Assembly (NCBI GenBank): GCA_028821125.1 | Contig: JAPPHD010000037.1 | Coordinates: forward strand, 1-64,000 | Length of the DNA stretch: 64,000 nt | Direction of reading: 5' to 3' | Source of the DNA: Gammaproteobacteria bacterium | GTDB taxonomy: Bacteria > Pseudomonadota > Gammaproteobacteria > Pseudomonadales > Azotimanducaceae | In this document: positions 1-9,619 of the stretch, one piece after another | How the letters are laid out: each line of letters begins with the position of its first letter | How positions within the stretch are numbered: the stretch's first letter is position 1 | Made by a program: the position numbers and the translations under genes | The notes under the pieces: generated by a model | The model's database searches: none | What the model was told of the DNA's origin: nothing | What the model saw: only the letters and a program-made list of their open reading frames with translations

Positions 1-130
1 ACAACGCCGAATCTCGGGAAAGAGTTCGTATGCGGCGCTTCCCTTTCGGCGCGTTTAGCTCGTCCGAAAGCCTTGCGTACTGCTGGATAATGTGGCCGTG
101 CGCCGAAAGGGAAGCGCCGTATGCGAACTC
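1..130 (+). repeat. Structured hairpin repeat, copy 1
   Basis: Left arm 22-52 pairs with right arm 100-130 (31 bp) around a 47-nt loop (53-99), preceded by a conserved 5' flank with core CGAATCTCGGGAAA. Two arm positions are not Watson-Crick; read as plus-strand RNA both are G-U wobbles (base 29 with 123, base 32 with 120). Two relatives with the same arm and loop lengths lie near 32.4 and 33.6 kb, always upstream of a plus-strand gene. A structured leader RNA or a mobile palindromic element are the two readings; the wobble pattern favours RNA. The left edge may continue outside the window. Confidence 0.85.
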
Positions 131-197
131 GCTGTTGAATTACCCATGTTATGTCAAATATGTTTTCCTTTAATATCAACCAGTTGAAGATTGTTCT
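131..197 (+). promoter_or_regulatory. 67-nt conserved leader between hairpin copy 1 and its gene
   Basis: The segment from the end of the hairpin to the ATG is exactly 67 nt, as it is after copy 2. Both share, in order, GCTGTTG, TATGTCAAAT, TTTTCCT, ATCAA and GTTGAA; similarity stops at the ATG. There is no convincing Shine-Dalgarno sequence. This may be the expression platform of a leader RNA or a promoter region; which is not decidable from sequence alone. Confidence 0.55.
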
Positions 198-593
198 ATG
201 CAAGCGCCGGATCCGAACGAGCCTGGCACCGTGCCCGCCGCCGGCCGCGTAGTGCGAACCATCCGACTCTCGCGTCGCGTTGCCCGCCGACGAATCCGCC
301 GCCGTTGGTACGGTGGAATCCTGTTCGTCCTGGTCATGTTTGCCGTGAACGGAGTCGCTCCAGCGGCCCATGGCGCTGAAAAAACCCCTGCAACCAATCG
401 CTTCAATGCCCAACCCCTGATGACACCGGAGTCGGCGGCCGGCGTTGCGCGCCGTGAGACCGGCGGCCGTGTGCTATCGGTGACGCCGCTCGAAGGCGGT
501 CACCGGGGCTTCCGGGTGCGGCTGCTGCTCGACGGCGGCCGCGTCACCACCGTTCTGGTCGGCCCCGGGGGCGGCGTCCGCCCGCAGCGCTGA
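198..593 (+). CDS. PepSY-like small membrane-anchored protein
   Basis: A 131-residue protein: a basic N-terminus (residues 17-36, many Arg), one hydrophobic segment at about 39-56 ending in an AHG signal-like site, then a short PepSY-like domain (about 75-125) containing GGRVLSVTPLEGG and FRVRLLL. PepSY proteins are often encoded beside PhoPQ-type sensors and are thought to modulate periplasmic signalling. It lies 16 bp before the response regulator gene and probably leads that operon. The ATG was chosen because it sits at the end of the conserved 67-nt leader; a later start nearer the hydrophobic segment is possible. Confidence 0.75.
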   Translation: MQAPDPNEPGTVPAAGRVVRTIRLSRRVARRRIRRRWYGGILFVLVMFAVNGVAPAAHGAEKTPATNRFNAQPLMTPESAAGVARRETGGRVLSVTPLEGGHRGFRVRLLLDGGRVTTVLVGPGGGVRPQR

Positions 594-609
594 TTCCGGG
601 TCGGGCGTC

Positions 610-1275
610 ATGCGGGTTCTGGTGGTCGAGGACGATCTGGCGTTGCAGGATCAACTGGCCCGGCGTCTGAAGGAAGCGGGCTATGCCCTGGATGTCGCCG
701 GCGACGGGGAGGAGGGTCTCTATTTCGCCCGGGAATACGACTACGACGCCGCCGTGATCGACCTGGGTCTGCCGAAGCTTGACGGCAAGGACCTCATCGC
801 CGCGATGCGCGCCGAGGAACGGCGTTTTCCCGTGCTGATCCTGACGGCCCGCGGCCACTGGCAGGACAAGGTGGCGGGTCTCGAGGCGGGAGCGGACGAC
901 TACCTCACCAAGCCCTTCCACATGGAGGAGCTGCTCGCCCGCCTCAACGCCCTGGTGCGGCGCGCCGCCGGTTACGCAACGCCGGTCATCCGGCAGGGCC
1001 CCCTGTCGCTGGACACCGCGAAGAAGGAAGTGCGGCTCGACGGCGCGCCGGTGACGCTGACGGCCTATGAGTACAATCTGCTCGAATACCTGGCGCTCAA
1101 TCCGGGCCGCGTGGTGTCGAAGACCGAGTTGACCGACCATCTCTACGATCAGGATTTCGATCGCGACAGCAACGTCATCGAGGTTTTCGTGGGCCGGCTG
1201 CGCAAGAAGCTCCATCCGGTGAATCCCATTCATACCGCCAGGGGCCAGGGCTACCGGTTCGGCCTCGAAGCCTGA
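610..1275 (+). CDS. OmpR/PhoP-family response regulator
   Basis: A 221-residue regulator of standard length. The receiver domain (1-115) has the acidic pair at Asp8-Asp9, the phospho-acceptor Asp51 in VIDLGLPKLDG and the conserved Lys in LTKPF. A winged-helix OmpR-type DNA-binding domain follows (about 125-220), with the recognition region RDSNVIEVFVGRLRKKL and the typical RGQGYRF ending. It is followed after 33 bp by the histidine kinase gene and preceded by a PepSY gene, the arrangement of PhoP-PhoQ-like systems in Pseudomonas relatives. The Mg2+/envelope-stress role implied by PhoP similarity is inferred from context only. Confidence 0.93.
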   Translation: MRVLVVEDDLALQDQLARRLKEAGYALDVAGDGEEGLYFAREYDYDAAVIDLGLPKLDGKDLIAAMRAEERRFPVLILTARGHWQDKVAGLEAGADDYLTKPFHMEELLARLNALVRRAAGYATPVIRQGPLSLDTAKKEVRLDGAPVTLTAYEYNLLEYLALNPGRVVSKTELTDHLYDQDFDRDSNVIEVFVGRLRKKLHPVNPIHTARGQGYRFGLEA

Positions 1276-1308
1276 GGCCACCGGGTTCGCGCCCTGTATC
1301 CGGTAACG

Positions 1309-2715
1309 ATGGATCGAAAGAGAATGCGGGACGACCGCACATCCGGTACCGGGCCGGGCGCCGAATCTCATTCGGAAATCCAGGCGGCAACCCGCTCGGC
1401 GCCCCGCATGCAGACCCGCCTTGTGGTCCTCACTACCCTGGTGCTGGCGGTCTTTCTCGCGTTCACCGGCGTGGTTCTCGACCGGTCGTTTGCCGCGAGT
1501 ACGCTGACTGGCGCCGAGGAGCAGATGCGCCTGGTGATCTACTCGCTCATGGGCTCCGCCGAGACCGACGACGGCCGCATCGCATTCCGCGACCTGCCGG
1601 AACCCCGCCTGCTGCAGCCCGAATCAGGGCTCTACGCGGCGGTATCGGAGGTGGGAGGCGACTATCGCTGGCGTTCGCCCTCCGCACTGACGAGCGCGGT
1701 GAGTTTTCCGGAGCGGCGGGCACCGTTCGGGGAGTTTCTCTTCGAGGGCGATAACGAATCGAAGCGGTTTGTCCTCACCACCGCCGTCATCTGGGAGGAC
1801 GTGGACGAGTCGACCCTGATGTTTCAGGTGGCGGCGGATCAGGCGCCCTACCGTGCGGCCATCCGCTCGTTCCGCCAGAGCCTCTACGTGGGTCTTGCCC
1901 TGGTCACGCTGCTGGTGATCGGGGTGCAGGTCGTCGCCATCCGCTGGGGTCTCAGACCCTTGAGGATCATGGCGGAAGAGGTTGGGGAGCTGGAAGAGGG
2001 CCGGCGCGAGGCACTCACCGGCCCCTATCCGGCGGAACTGCGGGGCCTGGCCGACAACCTGGGCCGCTTCGTCGCCCACGAACGGCGCAGCCGCGCCCGC
2101 TACCGCAACGCCCTCGACGACCTCGCACACAGCCTGAAAACGCCCCTGGCCGTACTGAGGAATGCGTTCGGGAGCACGCCGCGACCCCACGGCGAAGATC
2201 CGGCGCTCATGGCCGAGCAACTCGACCGCATGGAAAAGGCAATGAACCGCCAGCTTTCGCGGGCAACGGTAACCGGTCCCCTGGTGGTGGCGAGGCCGGT
2301 CGACCTCGGCAAGGTGCTGCGCCGGCTCGGGCGGGCGCTGGAGACCGCGCATGCGGAGAGAGCCGTTTCCCTGGAAATGGTCCTGCCGGCGAATCTGAGC
2401 GTACGGGGCGATGAACGGGACTTCATGGACCTGTTCGGCAACTTGCTGGAAAACGCTTTCAAGTACACCCACGGCCGCGTACTGGTCACCGCTTCCGGCG
2501 GCGCGCGCACGGCTGTCCGCATCGAGGACGACGGTCCAGGCATCGACCCGGACGTTCGCGCACAGGTGATCGATCGGGGCATCCGGGCCGACCGGGCACA
2601 ACCGGGCCAGGGCATCGGCCTGGCGGTGGTCGCCGAACTGACGGCTTTGTACAACGGATCCCTGGAGATCGGCTCGAGCCCCCTGGGCGGCGCAAGCGTA
2701 GAAGTTGGGTTTTGA
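1309..2715 (+). CDS. PhoQ-like sensor histidine kinase
   Basis: A 468-residue inner-membrane kinase. Membrane segments lie at about 37-59 and 191-212, enclosing a periplasmic sensor region of about 130 residues with several acidic patches (GAEEQ, EDVDE). A linker leads to the dimerisation helix with His274 in AHSLKTPL. The ATPase domain has Asn382 (NLLENAFKY), the DDGPG box at 407-411 and GQGIGLAV at 433-440. It should phosphorylate the regulator encoded just upstream. The first 33 residues are polar; an internal ATG at 1408 (MQTRLVVL), immediately before the first membrane segment, is a good alternative start. Confidence 0.9.
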   Translation: MDRKRMRDDRTSGTGPGAESHSEIQAATRSAPRMQTRLVVLTTLVLAVFLAFTGVVLDRSFAASTLTGAEEQMRLVIYSLMGSAETDDGRIAFRDLPEPRLLQPESGLYAAVSEVGGDYRWRSPSALTSAVSFPERRAPFGEFLFEGDNESKRFVLTTAVIWEDVDESTLMFQVAADQAPYRAAIRSFRQSLYVGLALVTLLVIGVQVVAIRWGLRPLRIMAEEVGELEEGRREALTGPYPAELRGLADNLGRFVAHERRSRARYRNALDDLAHSLKTPLAVLRNAFGSTPRPHGEDPALMAEQLDRMEKAMNRQLSRATVTGPLVVARPVDLGKVLRRLGRALETAHAERAVSLEMVLPANLSVRGDERDFMDLFGNLLENAFKYTHGRVLVTASGGARTAVRIEDDGPGIDPDVRAQVIDRGIRADRAQPGQGIGLAVVAELTALYNGSLEIGSSPLGGASVEVGF

Positions 2716-2768
2716 GCAAGCCCTCCGCTTGATAGGATGCCGCACCTCGATCGACGAGGGGGAACCCC

Positions 2769-3809
2769 ATGGGAGCGATTCTGCGATTCGTCCTGATCCT
2801 GGCGGTACTGCTCTCCGCGTTGGGCTGGTTCTTCGTGGGAACGCGCCCGGGCCAGGATCTGCTGCTCTCCCGGGCCATGGACGCCGTAATGGCGCAGGCG
2901 CCGGTCACGGAGTACGACGGCCTGCGGGTGTTCATGTGCGGCACCTCCTCGCCGCTGATCGCGCCCGGCAGGGCACAGGCCTGTGTCGCCATCAGGGCCG
3001 GGCGCGAACTCTATGTGGTCGATGCCGGCACCGGCTCGAACGGCGCCATGACGCTGGCGGGGGAGCCTGTCGTGAACCTGAGAGCCATCCTCGTCACCCA
3101 CTTTCACTCCGACCACATCGCCGGTATCGGCGATTTCAACCTGGCTGCCTGGGTGGCCGGGCGCGACGCCCCGCTCACGGTGATGGGCCCGCCCGGCGTG
3201 GAACGCGTCGTGGCCGGATTCAACGAGGCGTTTGCGCTCGACCGTGTTTACCGCGTGGCCCATCACGGCGCGGACCTGCTCGATCCGGAAGTGGGGCTGC
3301 TCGAACCAAGAGCGGTTGAGGCGGGCGTGATCGTCGACGGTGGGGGGCTCAGAATCACGGCATTTCCGGTGGACCACGCGCCGGTGGAGCCTGCCCTGGG
3401 CTACCGATTCGACTACGGCGGACGCTCGGTGGTGGTGAGCGGCGATACCGTCGTCACCCCTTCGCTGCTGGCCGCTTCGCGGAGCGCCGACCTGTTGCTG
3501 CACGATGCGCTTTCGCTGCCCATCGTCCAGGCGCTTCAGGCGGCCGCGGAACAGGCGGGCCGGGCGCGCCAAGCGAAGATTTTGTTCGACATTCAGGACT
3601 ATCACGCAGCGGCTGCCGATCTGCCCTCGCTGGCGGAGAGCGCCGGGGTCGGGATGCTGGCGCTGTATCACCTCGTTCCCGCGCCCCGCAACACCGTCAT
3701 GGAGCGCATCTTCGAGCGCGACCTGCCCGGCGATACCGTAATGACGGTGGACGGCATGGTATTCGAGCTGCCCCGCGGAACCGACCGCATCCGGGTAAGG
3801 TCGCCCTGA
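2769..3809 (+). CDS. Membrane-anchored metallo-beta-lactamase-fold hydrolase
   Basis: A 346-residue protein with an N-terminal hydrophobic anchor (5-24) and a metallo-beta-lactamase fold resembling the RNase Z/arylsulfatase branch. The metal-binding HFHSDH signature is at 111-116, a second ligand region is VVVSGDT, and a C-terminal His lies in LALYHLVPAP. The substrate cannot be read from sequence; the anchor argues for a periplasm-facing hydrolase rather than a tRNA-processing enzyme. It starts behind GGGGGAACCCC, a strong ribosome-binding site, and its 3' end faces a convergent transporter gene across a long palindrome. Confidence 0.85.
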   Translation: MGAILRFVLILAVLLSALGWFFVGTRPGQDLLLSRAMDAVMAQAPVTEYDGLRVFMCGTSSPLIAPGRAQACVAIRAGRELYVVDAGTGSNGAMTLAGEPVVNLRAILVTHFHSDHIAGIGDFNLAAWVAGRDAPLTVMGPPGVERVVAGFNEAFALDRVYRVAHHGADLLDPEVGLLEPRAVEAGVIVDGGGLRITAFPVDHAPVEPALGYRFDYGGRSVVVSGDTVVTPSLLAASRSADLLLHDALSLPIVQALQAAAEQAGRARQAKILFDIQDYHAAAADLPSLAESAGVGMLALYHLVPAPRNTVMERIFERDLPGDTVMTVDGMVFELPRGTDRIRVRSP

Positions 3810-3861
3810 GCGGCGCCGGTCCGCATTCCCGAACGGTTCGGACACGTCGGGGAAGCGGCAA

Positions 3862-4027
3862 CTAGCAGCCCGTGGCAAAAGTCCGCCGGCATTCGAACGC
3901 CGCTGCATCCCGCCTGCCTGCGTTGCTCGTCGCTCAAATATGCCCGATATTCTCGCTCCTCGCGCCTTGTCAGGCGGGCGCATCGGCGTTCTCGGTGCTA
4001 CGCCGGACTTTTGCCACGGGCTGCTAG
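3862..4027. repeat. 165-bp palindromic element between convergent genes
   Basis: Perfect 24-bp inverted arms (3862-3885 and 4004-4027, outer sequence CTAGCAGCCCGTGGC) enclose a further imperfect inner inverted repeat (GAACGCCG against CGGCGTTC). The right arm supplies the TAG stop of the minus-strand transporter gene. No ORF is present. It could act as a bidirectional terminator and has the look of a dispersed MITE/REP-type element; no second copy was seen in this window. Confidence 0.8.
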
Positions 4028-5235
4028 AGGCCGAGAAACACCCCGGCCAGGGCAGCGCTCATCAGGTTGGCCAGGCTTGCCGCGAGCAGCGCTTTCACGC
4101 CGAAGCGGGCCATGTCGGTCCGGCGCCCCGGTGCGATGGCGCCCAGCCCCCCCAGCAGGATGGCTATGGAGCCGAAGTTGGCGAAGCCGCAGAGCGCGAA
4201 GGTGACGATGGCCCGCGTCGACTCGGCCAGTTCTTCCCGGTGGCGCAGAAAGTCCAGGTAGGCGACGAATTCGTTGGTGACGAGCTTCTGGCCGATGAAG
4301 CTGCCCGCGAGGCCCGCGTCCTGCCAGGGTATGCCGAGCATCCAGGCGATGGGCCGGAAGAGCCAGCCGAGCATCTGCTGGATGGTCAGGTCGGGTGCGC
4401 CGGCGAAACCGCCGAGCCAGCCGGTCAATCCGTTGAGGAGTGCGATCAGCGCGACGAAGGCGATCAGCATGGCGGCCACCGCGGCGGCCATGCGCAGCCC
4501 CGTCAGGGCCCCGGAGGCGGCCGCATCGATCAGGTTGACGCTCCGCATGCCGTCGTCCGGGCCGTCTTCCGGCAAGTCGTTCTTCGGTTCATCCACCTCC
4601 GGCATGACGATCTTCGCCATCATGAGCCCGCCGGGCGCCGCCATGAAACAGGCGGCGATCAGGTACTTGAGCTCGATGCCCATGGCCGCGTAGCCGCCCA
4701 TGATCGAACCGGCGATGGTGGCCAGCCCCCCGGTCATCACGGCGAACAGTTCCGAGGCGGTCATTGCCGGAACGAATGGCCGCACCACCAGCGGCGCCTC
4801 GTTCAGGCCGACGAAGATGTTGGCGGCGGCGGTGAGCGATTCCGGGCGGCTCGTGCCCAGAACCCGTTGCAGCAGCCCGCCGATCAGCCGCACGATCCAG
4901 TTCATGACCCCGATGTGGTAGAGCACGGAGATCAGGGCCGCGAAGAACACGATGATCGGCAGCACCTGGAAGGCAAACACGAACCCGAACGAGTCGGACG
5001 CCAGCTCGCCGAACACGAATTCGCCGCCCGCGCGGCTGAATTCCAGCAGCCTGGCCACGCCGCGGGCGAGCGCCCCCAGCGCCGCCTCGCCGGCGGGCAG
5101 ATACAGCACCAGGGCCCCGAACGTGGCCTGCAGGGCGAACGCGCCGCCCACGGTACGCCAGTTGACGGCCCGCCGATGCGAGGAGAGCAGCCAGGCGAGC
5201 GCGGGCAGAACGAGTATGCCGATCAGGCCAGTCAA
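4024..5235 (-). CDS. NupC-family concentrative nucleoside transporter
   Basis: A 403-residue polytopic membrane protein of the CNT family, which brings nucleosides into the cell with H+ or Na+. Family features are visible in order: an N-terminal hydrophobic block (residues 1-50), the reentrant-region motif around [17 protein letters not shown], the conserved [12 protein letters not shown] segment, [15 protein letters not shown], and a C-terminal block [19 protein letters not shown]. Length fits the family (about 400). The gene is convergent with the MBL hydrolase, and its stop codon falls inside the palindromic element. No partner salvage enzyme is adjacent. Confidence 0.92.
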   Translation of the reverse strand: MTGLIGILVLPALAWLLSSHRRAVNWRTVGGAFALQATFGALVLYLPAGEAALGALARGVARLLEFSRAGGEFVFGELASDSFGFVFAFQVLPIIVFFAALISVLYHIGVMNWIVRLIGGLLQRVLGTSRPESLTAAANIFVGLNEAPLVVRPFVPAMTASELFAVMTGGLATIAGSIMGGYAAMGIELKYLIAACFMAAPGGLMMAKIVMPEVDEPKNDLPEDGPDDGMRSVNLIDAAASGALTGLRMAAAVAAMLIAFVALIALLNGLTGWLGGFAGAPDLTIQQMLGWLFRPIAWMLGIPWQDAGLAGSFIGQKLVTNEFVAYLDFLRHREELAESTRAIVTFALCGFANFGSIAILLGGLGAIAPGRRTDMARFGVKALLAASLANLMSAALAGVFLGL

Positions 5236-5462
5236 GTCATTGGTTTCCGGCCGGGTTGCGGTCAGCCTAACCGATGAGCCTGCCTATTGCGCCAGGAACG
5301 GTGCTTTTCGATGAGTGCGCTCAACCTCCATGGTGGGCGCTCCGTCCACCAACGCCTTCGTGGGTGTCCTCATGCCCTTCCATCGATTCGATGCACGTTG
5401 TGCCGGCCGGAGACATCGACCATCATGGGTGTACCGCCAGTCCTGTCATGGGAGGGCTCCGA

Positions 5463-6785
5463 GTGAGCGGAACCGGCATGTTTTCCAGGATCGTCAACCT
5501 GCCGCTGCACTGGCAGATCGCAATCGCCCTGGCGCTGGCGGCGCTCGTCGGCTGGCTGGCGGAGGAGTCGACGACGCTGTTCGGCGCCTCCCTGCTGGAC
5601 ATCTTCGACTTCTTCGGGGGGCTCTTCCTCAACGCCCTGAAGATGGTCGTGGTGCCGCTGATCCTGTCGTCGATCATTGTCGGGGTCGGCAACATGGCGA
5701 GCCAGGGCGCCTTCGGGCGCGTGGGGGGCAAGACGCTCGGTTTCTACCTGGCAACGGGGCTGCTGTCGATACTGACCGGCCTGGTGCTGGTGAACGTCAT
5801 TGCCCCGGGCGAGGCGGAGTCGGCGCGGGCGCTCGCGGCCGCGCTGCCGGACGCCTCTCAGGTGATGGACAAGGTGGAAGGGCGCGGCACCGGCGACCTG
5901 CTGGAGGTGATCAAGCGGGCGGTGCCGTCGAACATCTTCCAGGCGGCGCTGGAGGTGCAACTGCTTGCCCTGATCTTTGTCGGCGTCGTGTTCGGTTACT
6001 TCATGTCGCGCCTGAAAGGGCCGGCGGGCGAGACACTGCGGAACTTCTGGATCGGCGTGCACGACGTCATGATCATGATCACCATGTGGATCATGCGCTT
6101 CGCCCCCATCGGCGTATTCGCGCTGGTGGGCAAGACGCTCATCGTGTCCGGGTTCGCCGCTCTCGAGGCGCTGGGCCTGTTCTTCCTGACCGTGTTGCTG
6201 GCCCTTGCGGTGCACTTCGCGGTGTGGCTGCCGCTGCTGCTGCGGCTGTTCGGCGGGGTCAGGCCCTACGCCTACTACGGCAGGGTCGCCCCCGCGCAGT
6301 TGACGGCGTTCTCCACCGCGTCCTCGTCGGCGACGCTGCCCGTGAGCATGAACTCGGCGGAACAGGCGGGCGTCTCCAAGCGGGTGACCGGTTTCGTGCT
6401 GCCGCTGGGCGCCACCGTCAACATGGACGGCACGGCGCTGTACGAATGCGTGGTGGTGATCTTCATTGCCCAGGTCTACGCGCTCGTATCCGGCGTGGAA
6501 TTCGGCATTGCCGAGCAGTTCATCGTGGTGCTGCTGGCGTTGCTCACCTCCATCGGCGTGGCGGGCATACCGGCCGCGAGCCTGGTCGCCATCGCCCTGA
6601 TCCTGCCGGCCGTGGGGCTGCCCGTGGAGGCGCTCGCCATCGTGCTGGCGGTGGACCGGATCCTGGACATGTGCCGTACCGCCGTGAACGTCACCAGCGA
6701 CCTGACCATCACGGCGCTGGTGGCGCGCACGGAAGGGGAAGCGCTGCCGGGGCTGGCCAGGGGCGGCACACAGCCCGACGCCTGA
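5463..6785 (+). CDS. Dicarboxylate/amino acid:cation symporter (DAACS family)
   Basis: A 440-residue symporter of the GltP/DctA family carrying acidic amino acids or C4-dicarboxylates with Na+ or H+. The substrate-binding hairpin serine stretch TAFSTASSSATLPVS, the NMDGTALYE motif and the C-terminal DRILDMCRTAVNV motif are all intact. The frame stays open 189 bp upstream, but the extra stretch has no family similarity. GTG at 5463 was preferred because GGAGGG sits six bases before it; ATG at 5478 is the alternative. Its 3' end converges on the DUF349 gene with a three-base gap. Confidence 0.9.
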   Translation: MSGTGMFSRIVNLPLHWQIAIALALAALVGWLAEESTTLFGASLLDIFDFFGGLFLNALKMVVVPLILSSIIVGVGNMASQGAFGRVGGKTLGFYLATGLLSILTGLVLVNVIAPGEAESARALAAALPDASQVMDKVEGRGTGDLLEVIKRAVPSNIFQAALEVQLLALIFVGVVFGYFMSRLKGPAGETLRNFWIGVHDVMIMITMWIMRFAPIGVFALVGKTLIVSGFAALEALGLFFLTVLLALAVHFAVWLPLLLRLFGGVRPYAYYGRVAPAQLTAFSTASSSATLPVSMNSAEQAGVSKRVTGFVLPLGATVNMDGTALYECVVVIFIAQVYALVSGVEFGIAEQFIVVLLALLTSIGVAGIPAASLVAIALILPAVGLPVEALAIVLAVDRILDMCRTAVNVTSDLTITALVARTEGEALPGLARGGTQPDA

Positions 6786-6788
6786 CGG

Positions 6789-9566
6789 TCAGCGGTCGTG
6801 GGGCCGCGCCAGCTTCAACAGGGCGCTGAAGAAGCGCTCACGCAGCGCCTCAGACGTTGCGCCCTTGGGACCGAGGCGGCACCAGGCCTCGGCGAGTTCC
6901 GGAGGTTCCTTTTCGGCGGCGCGGCGGCCCATGCTCTGGTTCAGCGCATCCACCTGCACCTCAAGCCTCAGTTGCCTGTCTTCCGGCGGTGACTCGATGC
7001 CCGCCAGCAGTTCCGCTTCCAGGGTGAGGCGGTGCAGTGCCTGGGCCGGCTCTTCGCCGTCGACGGCGCGTCGGGCGAAAACGGGCGCCGGCGGCTCGAT
7101 GACTCGCCCTTCGGCTTCCGCCCGGCTGACTTCAATGTCCCAGGCCTTGAATTGTTCCAATTCCATGCACAGCGCTTCGATCTCGCCGGCCAGAATGAGC
7201 TGGTTGTAGCCCCGGGCGGTGTCGTCGAAGCGTTTGTGCAGGCTCCTTTCCAGCCGCTCGGGCAGCCGGATCGAGTACAACTCGGAACGCAGGCGGGACA
7301 GCGTAGCGCGGTCCGCCGTTCCGGGGTTGGCGGTGGCCACCGCTTCCTCCATGGTTTCGCAGATGGCCTCGGCGCGGGCGATGGCGGATTCCCGTTCGCC
7401 GGCGGCTTGCTTGCGGCCCGAGTCCCGGGCGTCGAAGATCAGGTCGCACTGTTCCCGGAACTGCCGCCAGAGTTTCTGGTCGGGCTTGCGCGGGGTCATG
7501 CCCACGTCGCGCCACTGGCGTTGCAGGGCTTTCGCGTCGCGAATCTTGTCGGGCAGGCTGGCATCGCCGGCGGCCAGTTTCACCGCTGCGTCAACGATTG
7601 CCCGCTTGGCGTCCAGGTTCGCGTCCCAGACCCGCTTGACCTGGGTGAAAATGCGTTCCTGCAGTGCCTCGAATCGGGCGTCGAGGCCCTTGACGTGGCG
7701 GCGGTCCACCGGGTGATGGGCGCGCCACTCGTCCCGGGCGGCGCGCATGATCTGTTCGGCGGCGCGCATGTCGGCACTCGCCCAGTCGACGTTGTCGAGG
7801 TACTCCTCGAGTTGCTCGCAGATGTGCCGGCGTTCGGCCAGGTTGCGCTTGCGCAGTTCCGCCTGCTCGTTGAAATGCGCCCGGCAGGGCTCGAAGGCCC
7901 GCTCCGCGTAGCGGTTGAACTGGGCGTGCAACGAGCGCGTGGAAGAGCCGGAAACCGGGCCGAGCGCATTCCACTCGCCGCGCAGCGCCTTGATCCGGTC
8001 TGCCCGGTCCTTGGCGTTGGCCGGTTCTTCCGCCGCCAGCGCCTTCATGCTGTCGAGCAGTTCCCGGCGCTTGGGCGAGGTGGCGAAAGCCTGCCAGTCC
8101 TGCAGTTCCTCGACCCTTGAAGCAGCAGCGAGCAGCGCCGTCCTGTGCCTGCGCACGATGCGTTCCGGCAGGGAACGGGAGAGCTTGCGCGCCAGGCCGA
8201 GGGTTGACTGCGCAGGTTTCAGATGACCGTCGGCAACGCTGGCGCCGGTTTTCTCGATGGCGGCGGCCAGGTCGTCCTCAAGGGCATTCTGGTATTCGTT
8301 GGCGCGTTCATCGAAGCGGTCGAGACTGGCGATGGTGTCCGCCAAAGACTGCAGGGCCTGGGGTTGGGGAGCCCAGGATGGCCAGCGTACCGCGTTGCAC
8401 TGACGCTGAAGCTGGCCGCGTGCCCGTTCCAGGTCGCGCTGCTGCTTCCACAGCGCCTGCAGGGAATCCGGGTCGTCGGGCCAGCCGTCCGTTTCGGACG
8501 GCAACTCCAGCCGCCGGAATTCGACGGTGCGCAGGCGCTCGTCAGCTTCGACCAGTTCGCGGTACCTGTGGCTCACCGTCTCGAAGAGGGCTTTCTGGTT
8601 CTTGTCGGGCTGAGCCCGGTCAGCCTGGGCGAGCCAGTTTCCAGCCAGTTCATCGTGGGTTGGTTTCAGGACCCCAAGCGATTCGCCCGCGACCATGCGC
8701 GTATCAAAGGTTTGCAGTTCTGCGGCCAGCGCATCGAAGCCGGGGGCATCGGCAACGCCCTCGCCGCCGATCACCTGGTCAGCCGCGGAGGCCGCGCCCT
8801 CTTCATTGGCATCGTCGGTCTCGGCGGCGGCGTCAATGGCTGCCTGCCAGGCGTCGGTGTTCGGGGCTTCCAGCCCGTAGCGCTCGAGCGTCGCCGCCTG
8901 GTCGCGCACGCCGCGTGCGCACTCCGCCAGGGCGCGCTGCAACTGATGGCGGCGGCCCGGCGCGGCGCCGCCGATTTCCCGGGCAAGGGCGGCGGTGAGT
9001 TCCTCTGCGCGCGCACACAACTCCTCGACCGCCCGGTTCGACCCTCTCAGGTGCTCGAGTTCGTCGCGGGCGAGCCGGTTGGCCTGCTTGTCGTGGTTAC
9101 GGGATACCCGCTCCAGCGCGGACAGGCCGCGTTCGCCGAATGCACGCACCGCGCCCAACAGCGATTCCCGATAGGCTGCGGGGCAGCGCAGGAACAGCGC
9201 TGCCAGTTCCTCCGGTGCGGTTGCCCCGCCTGCGGCTTCCAGTACGGCTTCGGCGGATGCGGCCGCACGCATCCTGGCGCTGCGCACCGCGGGGTGGTCG
9301 GTGGTTGCGCCGAGTGCGGCGAGCCGTGCCGCCGCCGGCTCGACGATGTCCGTATCGTCGAGCAGCGCTTCGAGCAGGTTGCGGTCGTCCACCCACGCGA
9401 GCGCGGCGCGGCGCACACGGGGGTCGGTATCGCCGCGCGCGCAGTCGGCGATTTCGGTGCGAAGTTTTTCTGCCTTTTCGGGCGTCAGCGCCTCGATGGC
9501 GCCGAGCCGTTTGTCAGCGCGGGCTGACGCAAGGGGGTTCCTGCCCCTGAAAAGCGTGGATAGCAT
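6789..9566 (-). CDS. DUF349 repeat protein
   Basis: A 925-residue, highly charged, mostly helical soluble protein. The first ~130 residues resemble HEAT-like helical repeats (DPRVRRAALAWVDDRNLLEAL). The rest carries several DUF349-type helical-hairpin modules, recognisable by their recurring D(R/K)IKALRxEW and FxxxxERIF-type patterns (for example ALRGEWNALGPV and ARDEWRAHHPVDRR). DUF349 proteins are widespread in gammaproteobacteria; no enzymatic residues are apparent, so a scaffold or nucleic-acid role is only a guess. It lies alone between a convergent transporter and a co-directional CDGSH gene 53 bp upstream. Confidence 0.85.
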   Translation of the reverse strand: MLSTLFRGRNPLASARADKRLGAIEALTPEKAEKLRTEIADCARGDTDPRVRRAALAWVDDRNLLEALLDDTDIVEPAAARLAALGATTDHPAVRSARMRAAASAEAVLEAAGGATAPEELAALFLRCPAAYRESLLGAVRAFGERGLSALERVSRNHDKQANRLARDELEHLRGSNRAVEELCARAEELTAALAREIGGAAPGRRHQLQRALAECARGVRDQAATLERYGLEAPNTDAWQAAIDAAAETDDANEEGAASAADQVIGGEGVADAPGFDALAAELQTFDTRMVAGESLGVLKPTHDELAGNWLAQADRAQPDKNQKALFETVSHRYRELVEADERLRTVEFRRLELPSETDGWPDDPDSLQALWKQQRDLERARGQLQRQCNAVRWPSWAPQPQALQSLADTIASLDRFDERANEYQNALEDDLAAAIEKTGASVADGHLKPAQSTLGLARKLSRSLPERIVRRHRTALLAAASRVEELQDWQAFATSPKRRELLDSMKALAAEEPANAKDRADRIKALRGEWNALGPVSGSSTRSLHAQFNRYAERAFEPCRAHFNEQAELRKRNLAERRHICEQLEEYLDNVDWASADMRAAEQIMRAARDEWRAHHPVDRRHVKGLDARFEALQERIFTQVKRVWDANLDAKRAIVDAAVKLAAGDASLPDKIRDAKALQRQWRDVGMTPRKPDQKLWRQFREQCDLIFDARDSGRKQAAGERESAIARAEAICETMEEAVATANPGTADRATLSRLRSELYSIRLPERLERSLHKRFDDTARGYNQLILAGEIEALCMELEQFKAWDIEVSRAEAEGRVIEPPAPVFARRAVDGEEPAQALHRLTLEAELLAGIESPPEDRQLRLEVQVDALNQSMGRRAAEKEPPELAEAWCRLGPKGATSEALRERFFSALLKLARPHDR

Positions 9567-9619
9567 GGTTGTAGCGCCTCATGGTGATTCCGGGTGATGC
9601 CTGTTCCGGGCAATAGCCG

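Noticed and set aside
2100..3983. 627-codon minus-strand frame across the kinase and MBL genes
   Set aside because: It spans two real genes on the other strand and has Arg/His-rich composition without domains.
3940..5277. Long plus-strand frame of 445 codons opposite the NupC-type gene
   Set aside because: It is Gln/His/Gly-rich shadow coding in GC-rich DNA; the minus strand encodes a clear membrane transporter.
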